Assembly: GCA_029060585.1 (NCBI GenBank) | Contig: JAIDTS010000010.1 | Span: 1 to 26,661 of the forward strand | DNA length: 26,661 nt | Direction: 5' to 3' | DNA from: Muribaculaceae bacterium | GTDB taxonomy: Bacteria; Bacteroidota; Bacteroidia; Bacteroidales; Muribaculaceae | Part shown: positions 16,169 to 22,833 of the stretch, piece after piece | Position numbering within the stretch: the first letter of the stretch is position 1 | How the letters are laid out: each line of letters begins with the position of its first letter | Notes under the pieces: generated by a model | Seen by the model: the letters and a program-made list of their open reading frames with translations, nothing else | What the model was told of the DNA's origin: nothing | The model's database searches: none | Translations under genes and position numbers: made by a program

Positions 16169-16903
16169 TCAGACTTTGAACCCGTAGCCGTAGCCTGAAC
16201 GGGTTACGATCAATTTGCCGTATTTGCCGATCTTTGCGCGCAGACGGGTCACATTGACATCCACGACACGGTTTACGACCACAACCTCGTCAGACCATAC
16301 CTTCTGCAGGATATCCTCGCGTGAGAAAATCTTGCCGGGATTGCTCATAAAAAGAGAAAGAAGCTCAAACTCCTTGCGGGGCATACGAACCGGCACCTCA
16401 TCGATGGTGCAGACGATCTGGTCGAGGTCTATCACGAGCCCTTCCTCGCGGATGATTCGCTTGGTCTTTGCCTCCTCAGCCTTGGCGGCAGCAGCCACTG
16501 CGCCCTGGAGCGGAGCGCCTGAGCCGGCGCGTTCCGTGCGACGGAGCACAGACTTGATGCGTGCAAGTATGTTGCGGATGTTATAGGGTTTCGTTACATA
16601 ATCGTCAGCGCCAAGGTTCAGGCCGGCAATCATATCGTCGTCAGCGTTCTTGGCTGTGCAGAAGATGATGGGGATATGCGCGGTCGCCGGATTTCTCTTA
16701 AGGATCCTGGCGATCTCGAAACCAGACATCTTTCCCATCATGACATCAAGCAGAATGAGGTCGTAGCCCGTGAGATCCATCTCAAGAGCTTCCTCTGCCG
16801 AGTAAGCAGTATCGGCTTCATAGCCTTCAATCTCAAGGTTGAGTTTAAGACCTTCACAAAGGTCCGGTTCGTCATCGACGACAAGTATCTTGTAAATTTC
16901 CAT
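16169..16903 (-). CDS. OmpR/PhoB-family response regulator
   Basis: This 244-residue protein has an N-terminal receiver (1-120) with acidic pair Asp10/Asp11, phospho-acceptor Asp53 (LILLDVMMG), Thr83 and Lys105 (DDYVTKPY). An Ala/Glu/Lys-rich linker covers about 127-150. The C-terminal winged helix (about 150-244) contains RMPRKEFELLSLFMSNPGKI, SREDILQKVW, VVDVNVTRLRAKIGK and the closing GYGYGFKV, typical of OmpR-family DNA-binding domains. It should bind direct repeats at promoters after phosphorylation by the kinase encoded downstream. It is the first gene behind a near-perfect Bacteroidales promoter and diverges from the secreted Ntn hydrolase gene, so that gene is a plausible target (inference). 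Confidence 0.95.
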   Translation of the reverse strand: MEIYKILVVDDEPDLCEGLKLNLEIEGYEADTAYSAEEALEMDLTGYDLILLDVMMGKMSGFEIARILKRNPATAHIPIIFCTAKNADDDMIAGLNLGADDYVTKPYNIRNILARIKSVLRRTERAGSGAPLQGAVAAAAKAEEAKTKRIIREEGLVIDLDQIVCTIDEVPVRMPRKEFELLSLFMSNPGKIFSREDILQKVWSDEVVVVNRVVDVNVTRLRAKIGKYGKLIVTRSGYGYGFKV

Positions 16904-16988
16904 AACGTTTTAATTAATGCATAATTCAAAATTCACAATGCATAAAGCAGAACCCCTAAGACATAGTTTGCCATAGAAATTGCGGTTG

Positions 16989-17019
16989 CAAATTTAATAA
17001 ATTTTTTTGACAATTCAAA
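16989..17019 (-). promoter_or_regulatory. Consensus Bacteroidales promoter of the regulator/kinase/bioB run
   Basis: On the minus strand, TTTG at 17016-17019 and TAAATTTG at 16989-16996 are separated by 19 nt, a full match to TTTG-N19-TAnnTTTG. The inferred start near 16982 leaves a leader of about 80 nt before the ATG at 16903. In this divergent region I saw no equally good promoter on the plus strand for the gene at 17162. Confidence 0.72.
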
Positions 17020-17161
17020 GAGAAGTTGTGTAAAGTTGAAATAATGTTGACCTTTGGCCGTGGGAAGCCGGGGCTTTGTGCTCCTGGAAGTGAACCTTCG
17101 GTGTTCTATCGGCGTTATTGAGGATAAACATAAATTATAAACTTTTAATATTTCATCCACT

Positions 17162-18208
17162 ATGAAAAGCATCTACAAAGCCATGGCACTCGGAGCGATA
17201 GGAATCAGCGCAGCCGCCATGCCCGCACAGGGCGACGCCTGCACACGCGTCATATATGAAGGAGCAGACAGCCTTTACGTCATTGGACGCTCTCTCGACT
17301 GGAAAACCCCGATCCCTACGAATCTCTACGTCTATCCTGCAGGAATCTACAAGCAGGGTTCGTCGAAACCCAACGGCATCAACTGGACATCTAAGTATGG
17401 CGCGGCCTATGCCGTCGGCTATGACGGAGGTATCACAGAAGGCATGAATGAGATGGGGCTTTCCGTCAACGGACTTTTCTGCAAAGGCACGATCTATAAC
17501 AACGAGGTAAGGGAGAAGAATCCCCCGATCTCACTCGCCATGATAGTAGGTTGGATTCTCGACAACTGCGCCACTACAGCCGAAGTGAAGGATCTTCTGA
17601 CCTCTACCCCCTTCAGCATCGAGGGGGCGACATTCGACGGAGGTACGGTATCGACCCTCCATTGGGGAGTGACCGACGCCAGCGGAAGCTCGATTATCTT
17701 CGAGTTTGACCACGGCACACTCAACATCTATGATCCGGGCGATATACGCGCGATGACCAACGACCCGCAGTGGCCAGCTATGACTGCCATCATCAACTAC
17801 TGGGAGAAGATCGGGGGCAAGAACATGCTTCCGGGTACCGTATCCAGTCCCGACCGTTGCGTGCGTGCCAACTATTTCGCACACCGGGTAGAGAAGACAT
17901 CTGACGCTCAACTCGGAGCTGCTATTACACGGTCGATTCTTGTCAACAGCTGCGTGCCCTACACCTATACTGTAGAAGGAGAGCCCAACGTAAGCTCGAC
18001 ACAGTGGAGAAGCTATTCCAACCTTCGCGACAAGCTTTACTATTTCGATATCGTGACCAACCCGGGTTATTATTACGTGGATCTGAAGAAGTGCGATCTC
18101 AGCCCTAAGGGCAAGATCCTGAAACTTGACACATCAAACACGACTGATCTCGTAGGTGACGTCACTAAGAAGTTTGTCAAGTCTGACGGCTTTAAGCCGA
18201 TGTACTAA
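17162..18208 (+). CDS. Secreted choloylglycine-hydrolase-family Ntn hydrolase (bile salt hydrolase/penicillin V acylase-like)
   Basis: This 348-residue protein begins with a signal peptide that ends at Ala26, placing Cys27 (DACTRVIY) at the mature N-terminus as the Ntn nucleophile. Residues matching the family's catalytic set are Arg43 and Asp46 (GRSLDW, spaced from the Cys as Arg18/Asp21 are from Cys2 in bile salt hydrolases), Asn200 (MTNDP) and Arg235 (SSPDRCVRA). Other hallmarks are GMNEMGLSVNGL at 94-105 and STQWRSYSNLRDKLYYFD near the end. The enzyme cuts linear amides such as conjugated bile acids or penicillin V in the periplasm. The pocket segment VNGLFCKG differs from the well-known versions, so the substrate stays open. 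It is the only plus-strand gene, divergent from the response regulator, and ends at a bidirectional terminator. Family is sure; bile-salt activity is a guess. Confidence 0.93.
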   Translation: MKSIYKAMALGAIGISAAAMPAQGDACTRVIYEGADSLYVIGRSLDWKTPIPTNLYVYPAGIYKQGSSKPNGINWTSKYGAAYAVGYDGGITEGMNEMGLSVNGLFCKGTIYNNEVREKNPPISLAMIVGWILDNCATTAEVKDLLTSTPFSIEGATFDGGTVSTLHWGVTDASGSSIIFEFDHGTLNIYDPGDIRAMTNDPQWPAMTAIINYWEKIGGKNMLPGTVSSPDRCVRANYFAHRVEKTSDAQLGAAITRSILVNSCVPYTYTVEGEPNVSSTQWRSYSNLRDKLYYFDIVTNPGYYYVDLKKCDLSPKGKILKLDTSNTTDLVGDVTKKFVKSDGFKPMY

Positions 18209-18311
18209 TCAGATATCAGCTGTCAGCTATCAGCTTTCAGCAATCAGATATCAGCTTTCAGCTATCAGATATGAGCTTTTAGCTATCAGCTTTTAGCTAT
18301 CAGATAACAGA
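18207..18311. repeat. 7-bp tandem array, unit TATCAGC, about 15 copies
   Basis: Fifteen consecutive 7-nt units keep exact phase, among them AATCAGA, TATCAGC, TGTCAGC, TTTCAGC, TATGAGC and TTTTAGC. The first unit overlaps the last two bases of the TAA stop of the hydrolase gene; the last ends just before the terminator. Units vary mainly at positions 1-3 and 7, with AG mostly constant. Confidence 0.92.
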
Positions 18312-18314
18312 TAT

Positions 18315-18353
18315 AAAATAAGAGTGCTTCTTTGGAAGAAGCACTCTTATTTT
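18315..18353. terminator. Bidirectional terminator between convergent genes
   Basis: A perfect 18-bp stem (18315-18332 with 18336-18353, loop TGG) begins with AAAATA and ends with TATTTT, so it gives a T-rich 3' side on both strands. It serves the plus-strand hydrolase (17162-18208) and the minus-strand gene at 18397-19299. Confidence 0.93.
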
Positions 18354-18356
18354 ATT

Positions 18357-18366
18357 GGGGGGGGGG
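18357..18366. repeat. Ten-base G homopolymer
   Basis: TTATT is followed by ten G and then ACC, just past the terminator and 30 nt beyond the stop of the 300-residue gene. It is non-coding in both directions. Confidence 0.8.
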
Positions 18367-18396
18367 ACCAACATTATTTATGAAGATGGCTTTCAA

Positions 18397-19299
18397 TCAT
18401 TCATTTTTGATGGAAGATGCGGGATAGGAATTGCCAGTACCTGTTCGCTGGTCGAGGGTCATTATGGAGAGCGTCATGCAGATGTTCGCGAGGACGAAGC
18501 GGCGCAGCGTATAGATCATGCAGTGCAGTTCCTGAAACGCATTGAGGGCGTACTGAAGGGCAACGCGCTTTTCCTTAGAAAGCTCGCTGCGTCCATCGTG
18601 GAGGAGCTCGTAAAGGCGCTGGGTGTTGGCATACGATTCGTCGAGAATGATAGACATTCGTTTGCGCAACTCACGCATTCCATTGATATCGGTAGTGCCG
18701 ATGAGCAAGATGCAAGTGTTGCAGATGTTGCAGATATCAGCCAACAGGTATTCAAGCTGTTCGGAGTAAATCTCAGGGAAGGGTTCGGAAAACCTTGCAG
18801 GATATTCCTTGCAGACCTCGGCCATATGGCGAATTCCGTCATTGACATCGAAGCGGCAACTGTTCGAAAGATGAAGCCAAGCAGCGGATTCGATATAAGT
18901 GGAATTGTCAATGGTAGCGATACACTCATCTTGTGTTATCTTCTGGTCTTTAAGCTCCACCTTCATCTCTCTTACTTCATGTATGCACTTATCGAGAGCG
19001 GCAGAATCACCCGAATTGTAGGCCCGGCTTACATCAGAGAGGGTGTCTCTGACGAATTCAAGAAACTGCTTGTTGTTGGTGAAAATATATTCGATAAACA
19101 GATTGTAAGCCTTCTCGGAGTTGAGGGTATCCTTTATGGTCTGGCAAATGACGGCAGTCTGGTCGTTGATATATTCACCACGTTTATGTTTGAGTTTTTT
19201 CAGGCGCATGGCGTCATCGCCCATCAGCTCGAGGAAGAGCAGCAGGCCAATAGCCAGGACGGCTATTACAGAGAGAAGTATGACAAACCAGAATTCCAT
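18397..19299 (-). CDS. Unknown single-TM protein with helical, PhoU-like cytosolic domain
   Basis: This 300-residue protein has one N-terminal membrane helix (about 3-25, FWFVILLSVIAVLAIGLLLF) and an otherwise helical, charged chain, probably cytosolic. Segments such as CIHEVREMKVELKDQKITQDE, IDNSTYIESAAWLHLSNSCRFDVNDGIRHMAEVCKEY and CNTCILLIGTTDINGMREL resemble the helical, PhoU-like C-terminal region of some Bacteroidota Na/Pi-cotransporter-type proteins, but without the transporter. Cysteines are frequent (CRF, CNICNTC). No catalytic motif was recognised. It stands alone on the minus strand, ending at the shared terminator; a weak -7-like TTACTTTG lies at 19362-19369. I do not assign a function. 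Confidence 0.75.
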   Translation of the reverse strand: MEFWFVILLSVIAVLAIGLLLFLELMGDDAMRLKKLKHKRGEYINDQTAVICQTIKDTLNSEKAYNLFIEYIFTNNKQFLEFVRDTLSDVSRAYNSGDSAALDKCIHEVREMKVELKDQKITQDECIATIDNSTYIESAAWLHLSNSCRFDVNDGIRHMAEVCKEYPARFSEPFPEIYSEQLEYLLADICNICNTCILLIGTTDINGMRELRKRMSIILDESYANTQRLYELLHDGRSELSKEKRVALQYALNAFQELHCMIYTLRRFVLANICMTLSIMTLDQRTGTGNSYPASSIKNE

Positions 19300-19304
19300 T
19301 GTTT

Positions 19305-19336
19305 GGGTTGTGAAGTTGTTGAGTTGTAAGGTTGTG
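19305..19336. repeat. 8-bp tandem array RRGTTGTN x4
   Basis: Units are GGGTTGTG, AAGTTGTT, GAGTTGTA, AGGTTGTG. The first 15 bases equal 13544-13558 exactly. It lies directly upstream of the ATG at 19299. Confidence 0.82.
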
Positions 19337-19427
19337 AGAGGGTTGAGGGGGATTTGTGATGCAAAGTAATAAAAATTTTGTTACAATGATGTTACATGTC
19401 AGTTGCAATAATATTAATTAACAGTGT

Positions 19428-19503
19428 TAAGTCTTAAGTCTTGAGTCTTAAGTCTTCAGTCTTCGGTCTTCAGTCTTCAGTCTTGAGCCTCAGTCTTCAG
19501 TCT
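19428..19503. repeat. 7-bp tandem array, unit TNAGTCT, 11 copies
   Basis: Units run TAAGTCT, TAAGTCT, TGAGTCT, TAAGTCT, TCAGTCT, TCGGTCT, TCAGTCT, TCAGTCT, a 6-nt TGAGCC, TCAGTCT, TCAGTCT. The second position is the main variable base. It lies in a gene-free stretch. Confidence 0.92.
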
Positions 19504-19564
19504 TCAGATTGCAGACAAGCTGCTTTAGATGTCGGCTGGGGGGGAAGGTGGGGCTTTACATTAA

Positions 19565-19595
19565 AAGAGCACCATCCTTTGGGGATGATGCTCTT
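19565..19595 (-). terminator. Terminator of the Sus-linked operon
   Basis: AAGAGCACCATCC (19565-19577) pairs with GGATGATGCTCTT (19583-19595) with one mismatch and a 5-nt loop. On the minus strand it is followed by TTTTAATGT. It lies 63 nt beyond the stop at 19658. Confidence 0.78.
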
Positions 19596-19657
19596 GAATG
19601 TTTAGTATGATTTTTTCACGGGGGCGGTTGAAAACCGCCATTCCATGGATTACGCAG

Positions 19658-21382
19658 TTAGAGGATTACCTTTTCAGCCTTGTTACCTACCTTCTTAATG
19701 AAGATACCCTTTTCGGGGTTTGCAACGCGACGGCCCTGGAGGTCGAAGTACTGAGCGTTCTTCTCAGCTACTACAACGTTTACAGCAGCGCCCTCACCCT
19801 GAGTAACAGTAAGAGTCAGGTTTGTACCGATACCCTCAACCTCAATCACAGCTGAACGGCCTTCAACACCTTCGGGAAGAGCAGCGACAGGAAGATTGAG
19901 CACCTGACACTTGAGTTCTTCATTATTGGTTACACTAGCAGTTTCAAAATCAATCCAATCACAGTCTTCGGGGAGGGAATAACCGAAATACTGTATTCCA
20001 TAGTAAGAGGAAATGTTGAAGGAAACTTCGCCACCCTCATTAGGAGCCTTTGCCTCATTAACGCCATCAATGACATAAGTCCAGGGGAACTCAGCATCGA
20101 CCATCCACATGAAGTCGGTAACAGAAATCAATTCAGTACGAGTCTCGTCGGTGTAATAACGATAAGGAGACCTGTAGTAACCTACCTCGCCTTCAGATTC
20201 AACAACGATCAACGCATGAGCAGGATAAGAAATTGGGTCATCAACATTCGCACGAGCACCTCCGCCGCCAACAGGAGTAACCTCTTCGAAATCTTCGGCA
20301 TTGAAATTCATAACCGCAATGAAGGGGCAGTCGATAACGATCGGGTCATCAGTCTGAAGACCGTCTTCATCCAAGGCATAGAGATCGAATACGAGCATAC
20401 CTTCCTGCTCGCCCTTCTTTGCCTCTACTGCAGCCTCGCCAGCAGCAATCACCTCGTCAGTAATAAATCCTTCATCATTTATCTTATAGAGAGTAAGTTC
20501 TACATTGGAGGCCTTTTTAGCAACGAATGCATACCAGCTCCACATCTTAGTGATAAGATAAGGACTTGCCGGAGCACCAAATACGTTTGCAAAACCTTTG
20601 AACTTAGGATCTACAAGACCGATTCCCCTGTGTTCATCATCACTTGGATCGGTGAACACATAATCGAGACCGGTAGCGGGGTTATAGTATTCTTTATCTT
20701 TTACATTTGTGTTATAGGACATAATTCCGAAAGTAGTATAACCACCACCGTTCTGTCCGTACATATAAGTCGTCATACCAACGTTGAGACCACCCGGATC
20801 GCAGTCTCCGCCGAAGAAATACATCAAATTAGGATCAGAAAGTTCTGTATCTGAAATAGCTTCAGCGCCGAACTGATAAACACCAGTGTTGCCGGCAGCA
20901 TCCATACCATAAAGGATAGGGGCATCCACAATGCTATAAGTCTCGCTATGCTCGAAGTCATAAGTCGAGAAAGTCTGCATCTCACCGGTGTTGAAATCCT
21001 TAATTACCTCCCACTCGAACTCAGTAGCACCTACGGAGGTGTTGATCCAAGTAAGCGGAGTGTAAGCCGGGCCCTTTCTGAAGTTATTATTGTAGCTTCG
21101 GATATCCTCGCTGAGACCGAGAGAGAAGATACCATCAGGCTCATTATAGCTTACGGATAAACCTTCAACCTTCATGGGGGCCTTCTTTATGTCAAAGACC
21201 TTAACGGCATCGGCTTTTTTCTCTGAAAGCACCTTTCCGTTCTTGATAGTTCCGGCTTCCATTCTGGCAGTCTCCATAGAAGACTTGGAAACCTTTTCGA
21301 GCTGAGCGTTGACTTCCGGATTAACAGCAAACGCAGCGGAAGCAACTGTCAACGACGATAAAAGCAGAGCGAATTTTTTCAT
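19658..21382 (-). CDS. Secreted protein with BACON-like domain and C-terminal sorting-like tail
   Basis: This 574-residue protein has a signal peptide (MKKFALLLSSLTVASAAFA-V). The long middle part (about 75-450) is aromatic- and Asp-rich with strand-turn repeats and no motif I recognise; a glycine run GGGG lies near 387. Residues about 455-535 read like a BACON or Ig-like module (NEGGEVSFNISSYYGIQYF; AVIEVEGIGTNLTLTVTQGEG). The end, AQYFDLQGRRVANPEKGIFIK then VGNKAEKVIL, is the FDLQGRRV...KGIYI-type tail common on secreted Bacteroidales proteins and related to type IX secretion C-terminal domains. It lies 75 nt after the DUF4302 gene, with a hairpin between them, and before a terminator, so it is the likely last gene of the Sus-linked operon. 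A surface or secreted binding protein is likely; its ligand is unknown. Confidence 0.83.
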   Translation of the reverse strand: MKKFALLLSSLTVASAAFAVNPEVNAQLEKVSKSSMETARMEAGTIKNGKVLSEKKADAVKVFDIKKAPMKVEGLSVSYNEPDGIFSLGLSEDIRSYNNNFRKGPAYTPLTWINTSVGATEFEWEVIKDFNTGEMQTFSTYDFEHSETYSIVDAPILYGMDAAGNTGVYQFGAEAISDTELSDPNLMYFFGGDCDPGGLNVGMTTYMYGQNGGGYTTFGIMSYNTNVKDKEYYNPATGLDYVFTDPSDDEHRGIGLVDPKFKGFANVFGAPASPYLITKMWSWYAFVAKKASNVELTLYKINDEGFITDEVIAAGEAAVEAKKGEQEGMLVFDLYALDEDGLQTDDPIVIDCPFIAVMNFNAEDFEEVTPVGGGGARANVDDPISYPAHALIVVESEGEVGYYRSPYRYYTDETRTELISVTDFMWMVDAEFPWTYVIDGVNEAKAPNEGGEVSFNISSYYGIQYFGYSLPEDCDWIDFETASVTNNEELKCQVLNLPVAALPEGVEGRSAVIEVEGIGTNLTLTVTQGEGAAVNVVVAEKNAQYFDLQGRRVANPEKGIFIKKVGNKAEKVIL

Positions 21383-21446
21383 ACTTGTCGTTTTAAGAGT
21401 AAATATTATGTATAAATTTGATTTTAGAATCTATATAAAATAGATT

Positions 21447-21474
21447 GTTGTGAAGGTCAGTTGACCTTCACAAC
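21447..21474 (-). terminator. Strong hairpin spanning the stop codon of the DUF4302 gene
   Basis: A perfect 13-bp stem (21447-21459 with 21462-21474, loop of 2) includes the last codons and the stop (21457-21459). A second 7-bp hairpin (21428-21434 with 21440-21446) follows on the minus strand. No long T-run is present, so it may be a partial terminator or an RNA-stability hairpin. Confidence 0.6.
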
Positions 21475-22806
21475 CATATAATTTCCGTCATTGGACTTAT
21501 CCTTTATATCAAGAACTTCCGGCATCATTATGTCTGATGAAGAAACCGTGTATGTAACTCCAGACAATGCCTTGGCAAAATCAGTAAGTGCCGTAGTTTT
21601 CTTCTCAATAGTAGAAGCCTGGGAATTAGAACCGATTACCTCGAATGCAAATCCATCCTCCGAAGCAGAGGTATACGAAATGTAGTAGGCTGCCGCCTTC
21701 GTTCCTGAAATCTTTACATTTACACATGGGACAAGCTCACCGTCCACAACCTCATGACCGAAGAAAACACTTTCAAGATTTCTTGTAGGGTAAGCTTCCT
21801 TAATTCCATCGACAAGAGTCTGCACCTTTGAAGCAATGTTTCCGCCGCAATCATCAAGATCTATATTCCAACTATAAGAAAGAGTCTTATTTAGGAACAC
21901 ATCGGAAGCATAAGGGCCAACAATCTTGAAGCCATCAGCTGAAAGGAGGCTCCCGTCGGGTTGGAAGTCAAAGGACTCTACTGTAATGTTATCAATTTCA
22001 TTAGCGCGAGGCACCTCGAAAGGATTCATAAAACGAAATCCACCGATTGTAAATATGCCATTGGCGGTACGTGTCTGGCTTACAGCGTCTCCCTGCTTCG
22101 GATAAGCGGAAGCCACACCGGTCTCAAGATCAGTTACCACAAATTCCTCTCCATCGGGAGCTACCATATTAAGATAGCCGAAATAAGGGGAGACAAAGTC
22201 ACAGGCTTTTGCAGAACGCTCAAGATAATCCTGAATGTCGGTCGAGGGGTCGAGGCGATGGAGGAAGATATCGTAGAGACGCTTCTTACCGAGGAGGCGG
22301 ACAGTCTTGCCATCTTCAGATACTTCCATAAACTGGAACTCATAGTCACCTTCATGACCGTAGCCGGTCTCGTTTATATCACCGCTCTCACCTTCAGGAG
22401 CATATGGGCCGGTAATGTTGGCGGGATCCGCGAAGATGTGGAAAAGGGTGTTGTAGGAATTGAAGGAAAGGACAGGTCCGTTATCGGCTATCATCTTCCA
22501 GATGGAAGTCTCCTGCTTGAACTGACCACCGATCCACTTATGGTTGGCGGCAATATTCACCGATCCGTCCTTGTCAAACTTCATCACGAACACATAGCCG
22601 GGTTCTTCGGGATTAGAGAAATACTCCATTGCCCAGAGGCCACCATCGGCAGTCAGCACCTCGGCATACTCCTTTTTGTACTGCTCGAGGCGGTCTGCGG
22701 CAGACTGGTCGAAGATCTCGCTGCCGTCGTTGGAGCAGGCAGTGAGGGCGAGAGCCGCGAGAGCTGAGAGATATATTTTAGTTTTCATTGTTTTCAGAGT
22801 TTTCAT
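21457..22806 (-). CDS. DUF4302-type lipoprotein
   Basis: This lipoprotein has a signal ending LALTAC (Cys at residue 18 if started at 22788). The mature part (SNDGSEIFDQSAADRLEQYKK, TADGGLWAMEYF, GYVFVMKFDKDGSV, FNSYNTLFHIFADP, GHEGDYEFQFME) fits the DUF4302 family, usually found next to HExxH import-associated lipoproteins in SusCD operons. Function is not established. The start is ambiguous: the 9-bp repeat array at 22781-22825 supplies ATG at 22806 and at 22788, plus TTG codons further upstream, all in frame and giving MKTLKT-type extensions. I chose the longer ATG form (450 residues); 22788 gives the most typical lipoprotein signal. It begins 27 nt after the metallohydrolase stop. Confidence 0.85.
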   Translation of the reverse strand: MKTLKTMKTKIYLSALAALALTACSNDGSEIFDQSAADRLEQYKKEYAEVLTADGGLWAMEYFSNPEEPGYVFVMKFDKDGSVNIAANHKWIGGQFKQETSIWKMIADNGPVLSFNSYNTLFHIFADPANITGPYAPEGESGDINETGYGHEGDYEFQFMEVSEDGKTVRLLGKKRLYDIFLHRLDPSTDIQDYLERSAKACDFVSPYFGYLNMVAPDGEEFVVTDLETGVASAYPKQGDAVSQTRTANGIFTIGGFRFMNPFEVPRANEIDNITVESFDFQPDGSLLSADGFKIVGPYASDVFLNKTLSYSWNIDLDDCGGNIASKVQTLVDGIKEAYPTRNLESVFFGHEVVDGELVPCVNVKISGTKAAAYYISYTSASEDGFAFEVIGSNSQASTIEKKTTALTDFAKALSGVTYTVSSSDIMMPEVLDIKDKSNDGNYMVVKVN

Positions 22807-22825
22807 CGTTTTCAACGTTTTCAAC
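22781..22825. repeat. 9-bp tandem array GTTTTCANN x5 overlapping the start of the DUF4302 gene
   Basis: Units are GTTTTCATT, GTTTTCAGA, GTTTTCATC, GTTTTCAAC, GTTTTCAAC. As the period is 9, copy number can change without shifting frame, and it would change the number of N-terminal MKT/LKT units or start codons. Confidence 0.88.
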
Positions 22826-22833
22826 GAGCATGA

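Larger units (their letters stand above)
19300..19657. other. 358-nt gene-free stretch made largely of repeats and a terminator
   Basis: It contains no convincing gene. Contents: an 8-bp tandem array (19305-19336), an AT-rich stretch that may hold the promoter of the 18397-19299 gene, a 7-bp array (19428-19503), a run of seven G (19538-19544), and a terminator hairpin (19565-19595). Confidence 0.75.

Noticed and set aside
16964..16970. Plus-strand TAGTTTG as a promoter for the Ntn hydrolase
   Set aside because: It is one base short of TAnnTTTG and has no good -33 partner; the real promoter for this gene was not found.
18207..19503. Repeat arrays considered as CRISPR
   Set aside because: Units are 7-8 nt with no spacers between them and no cas genes are near.
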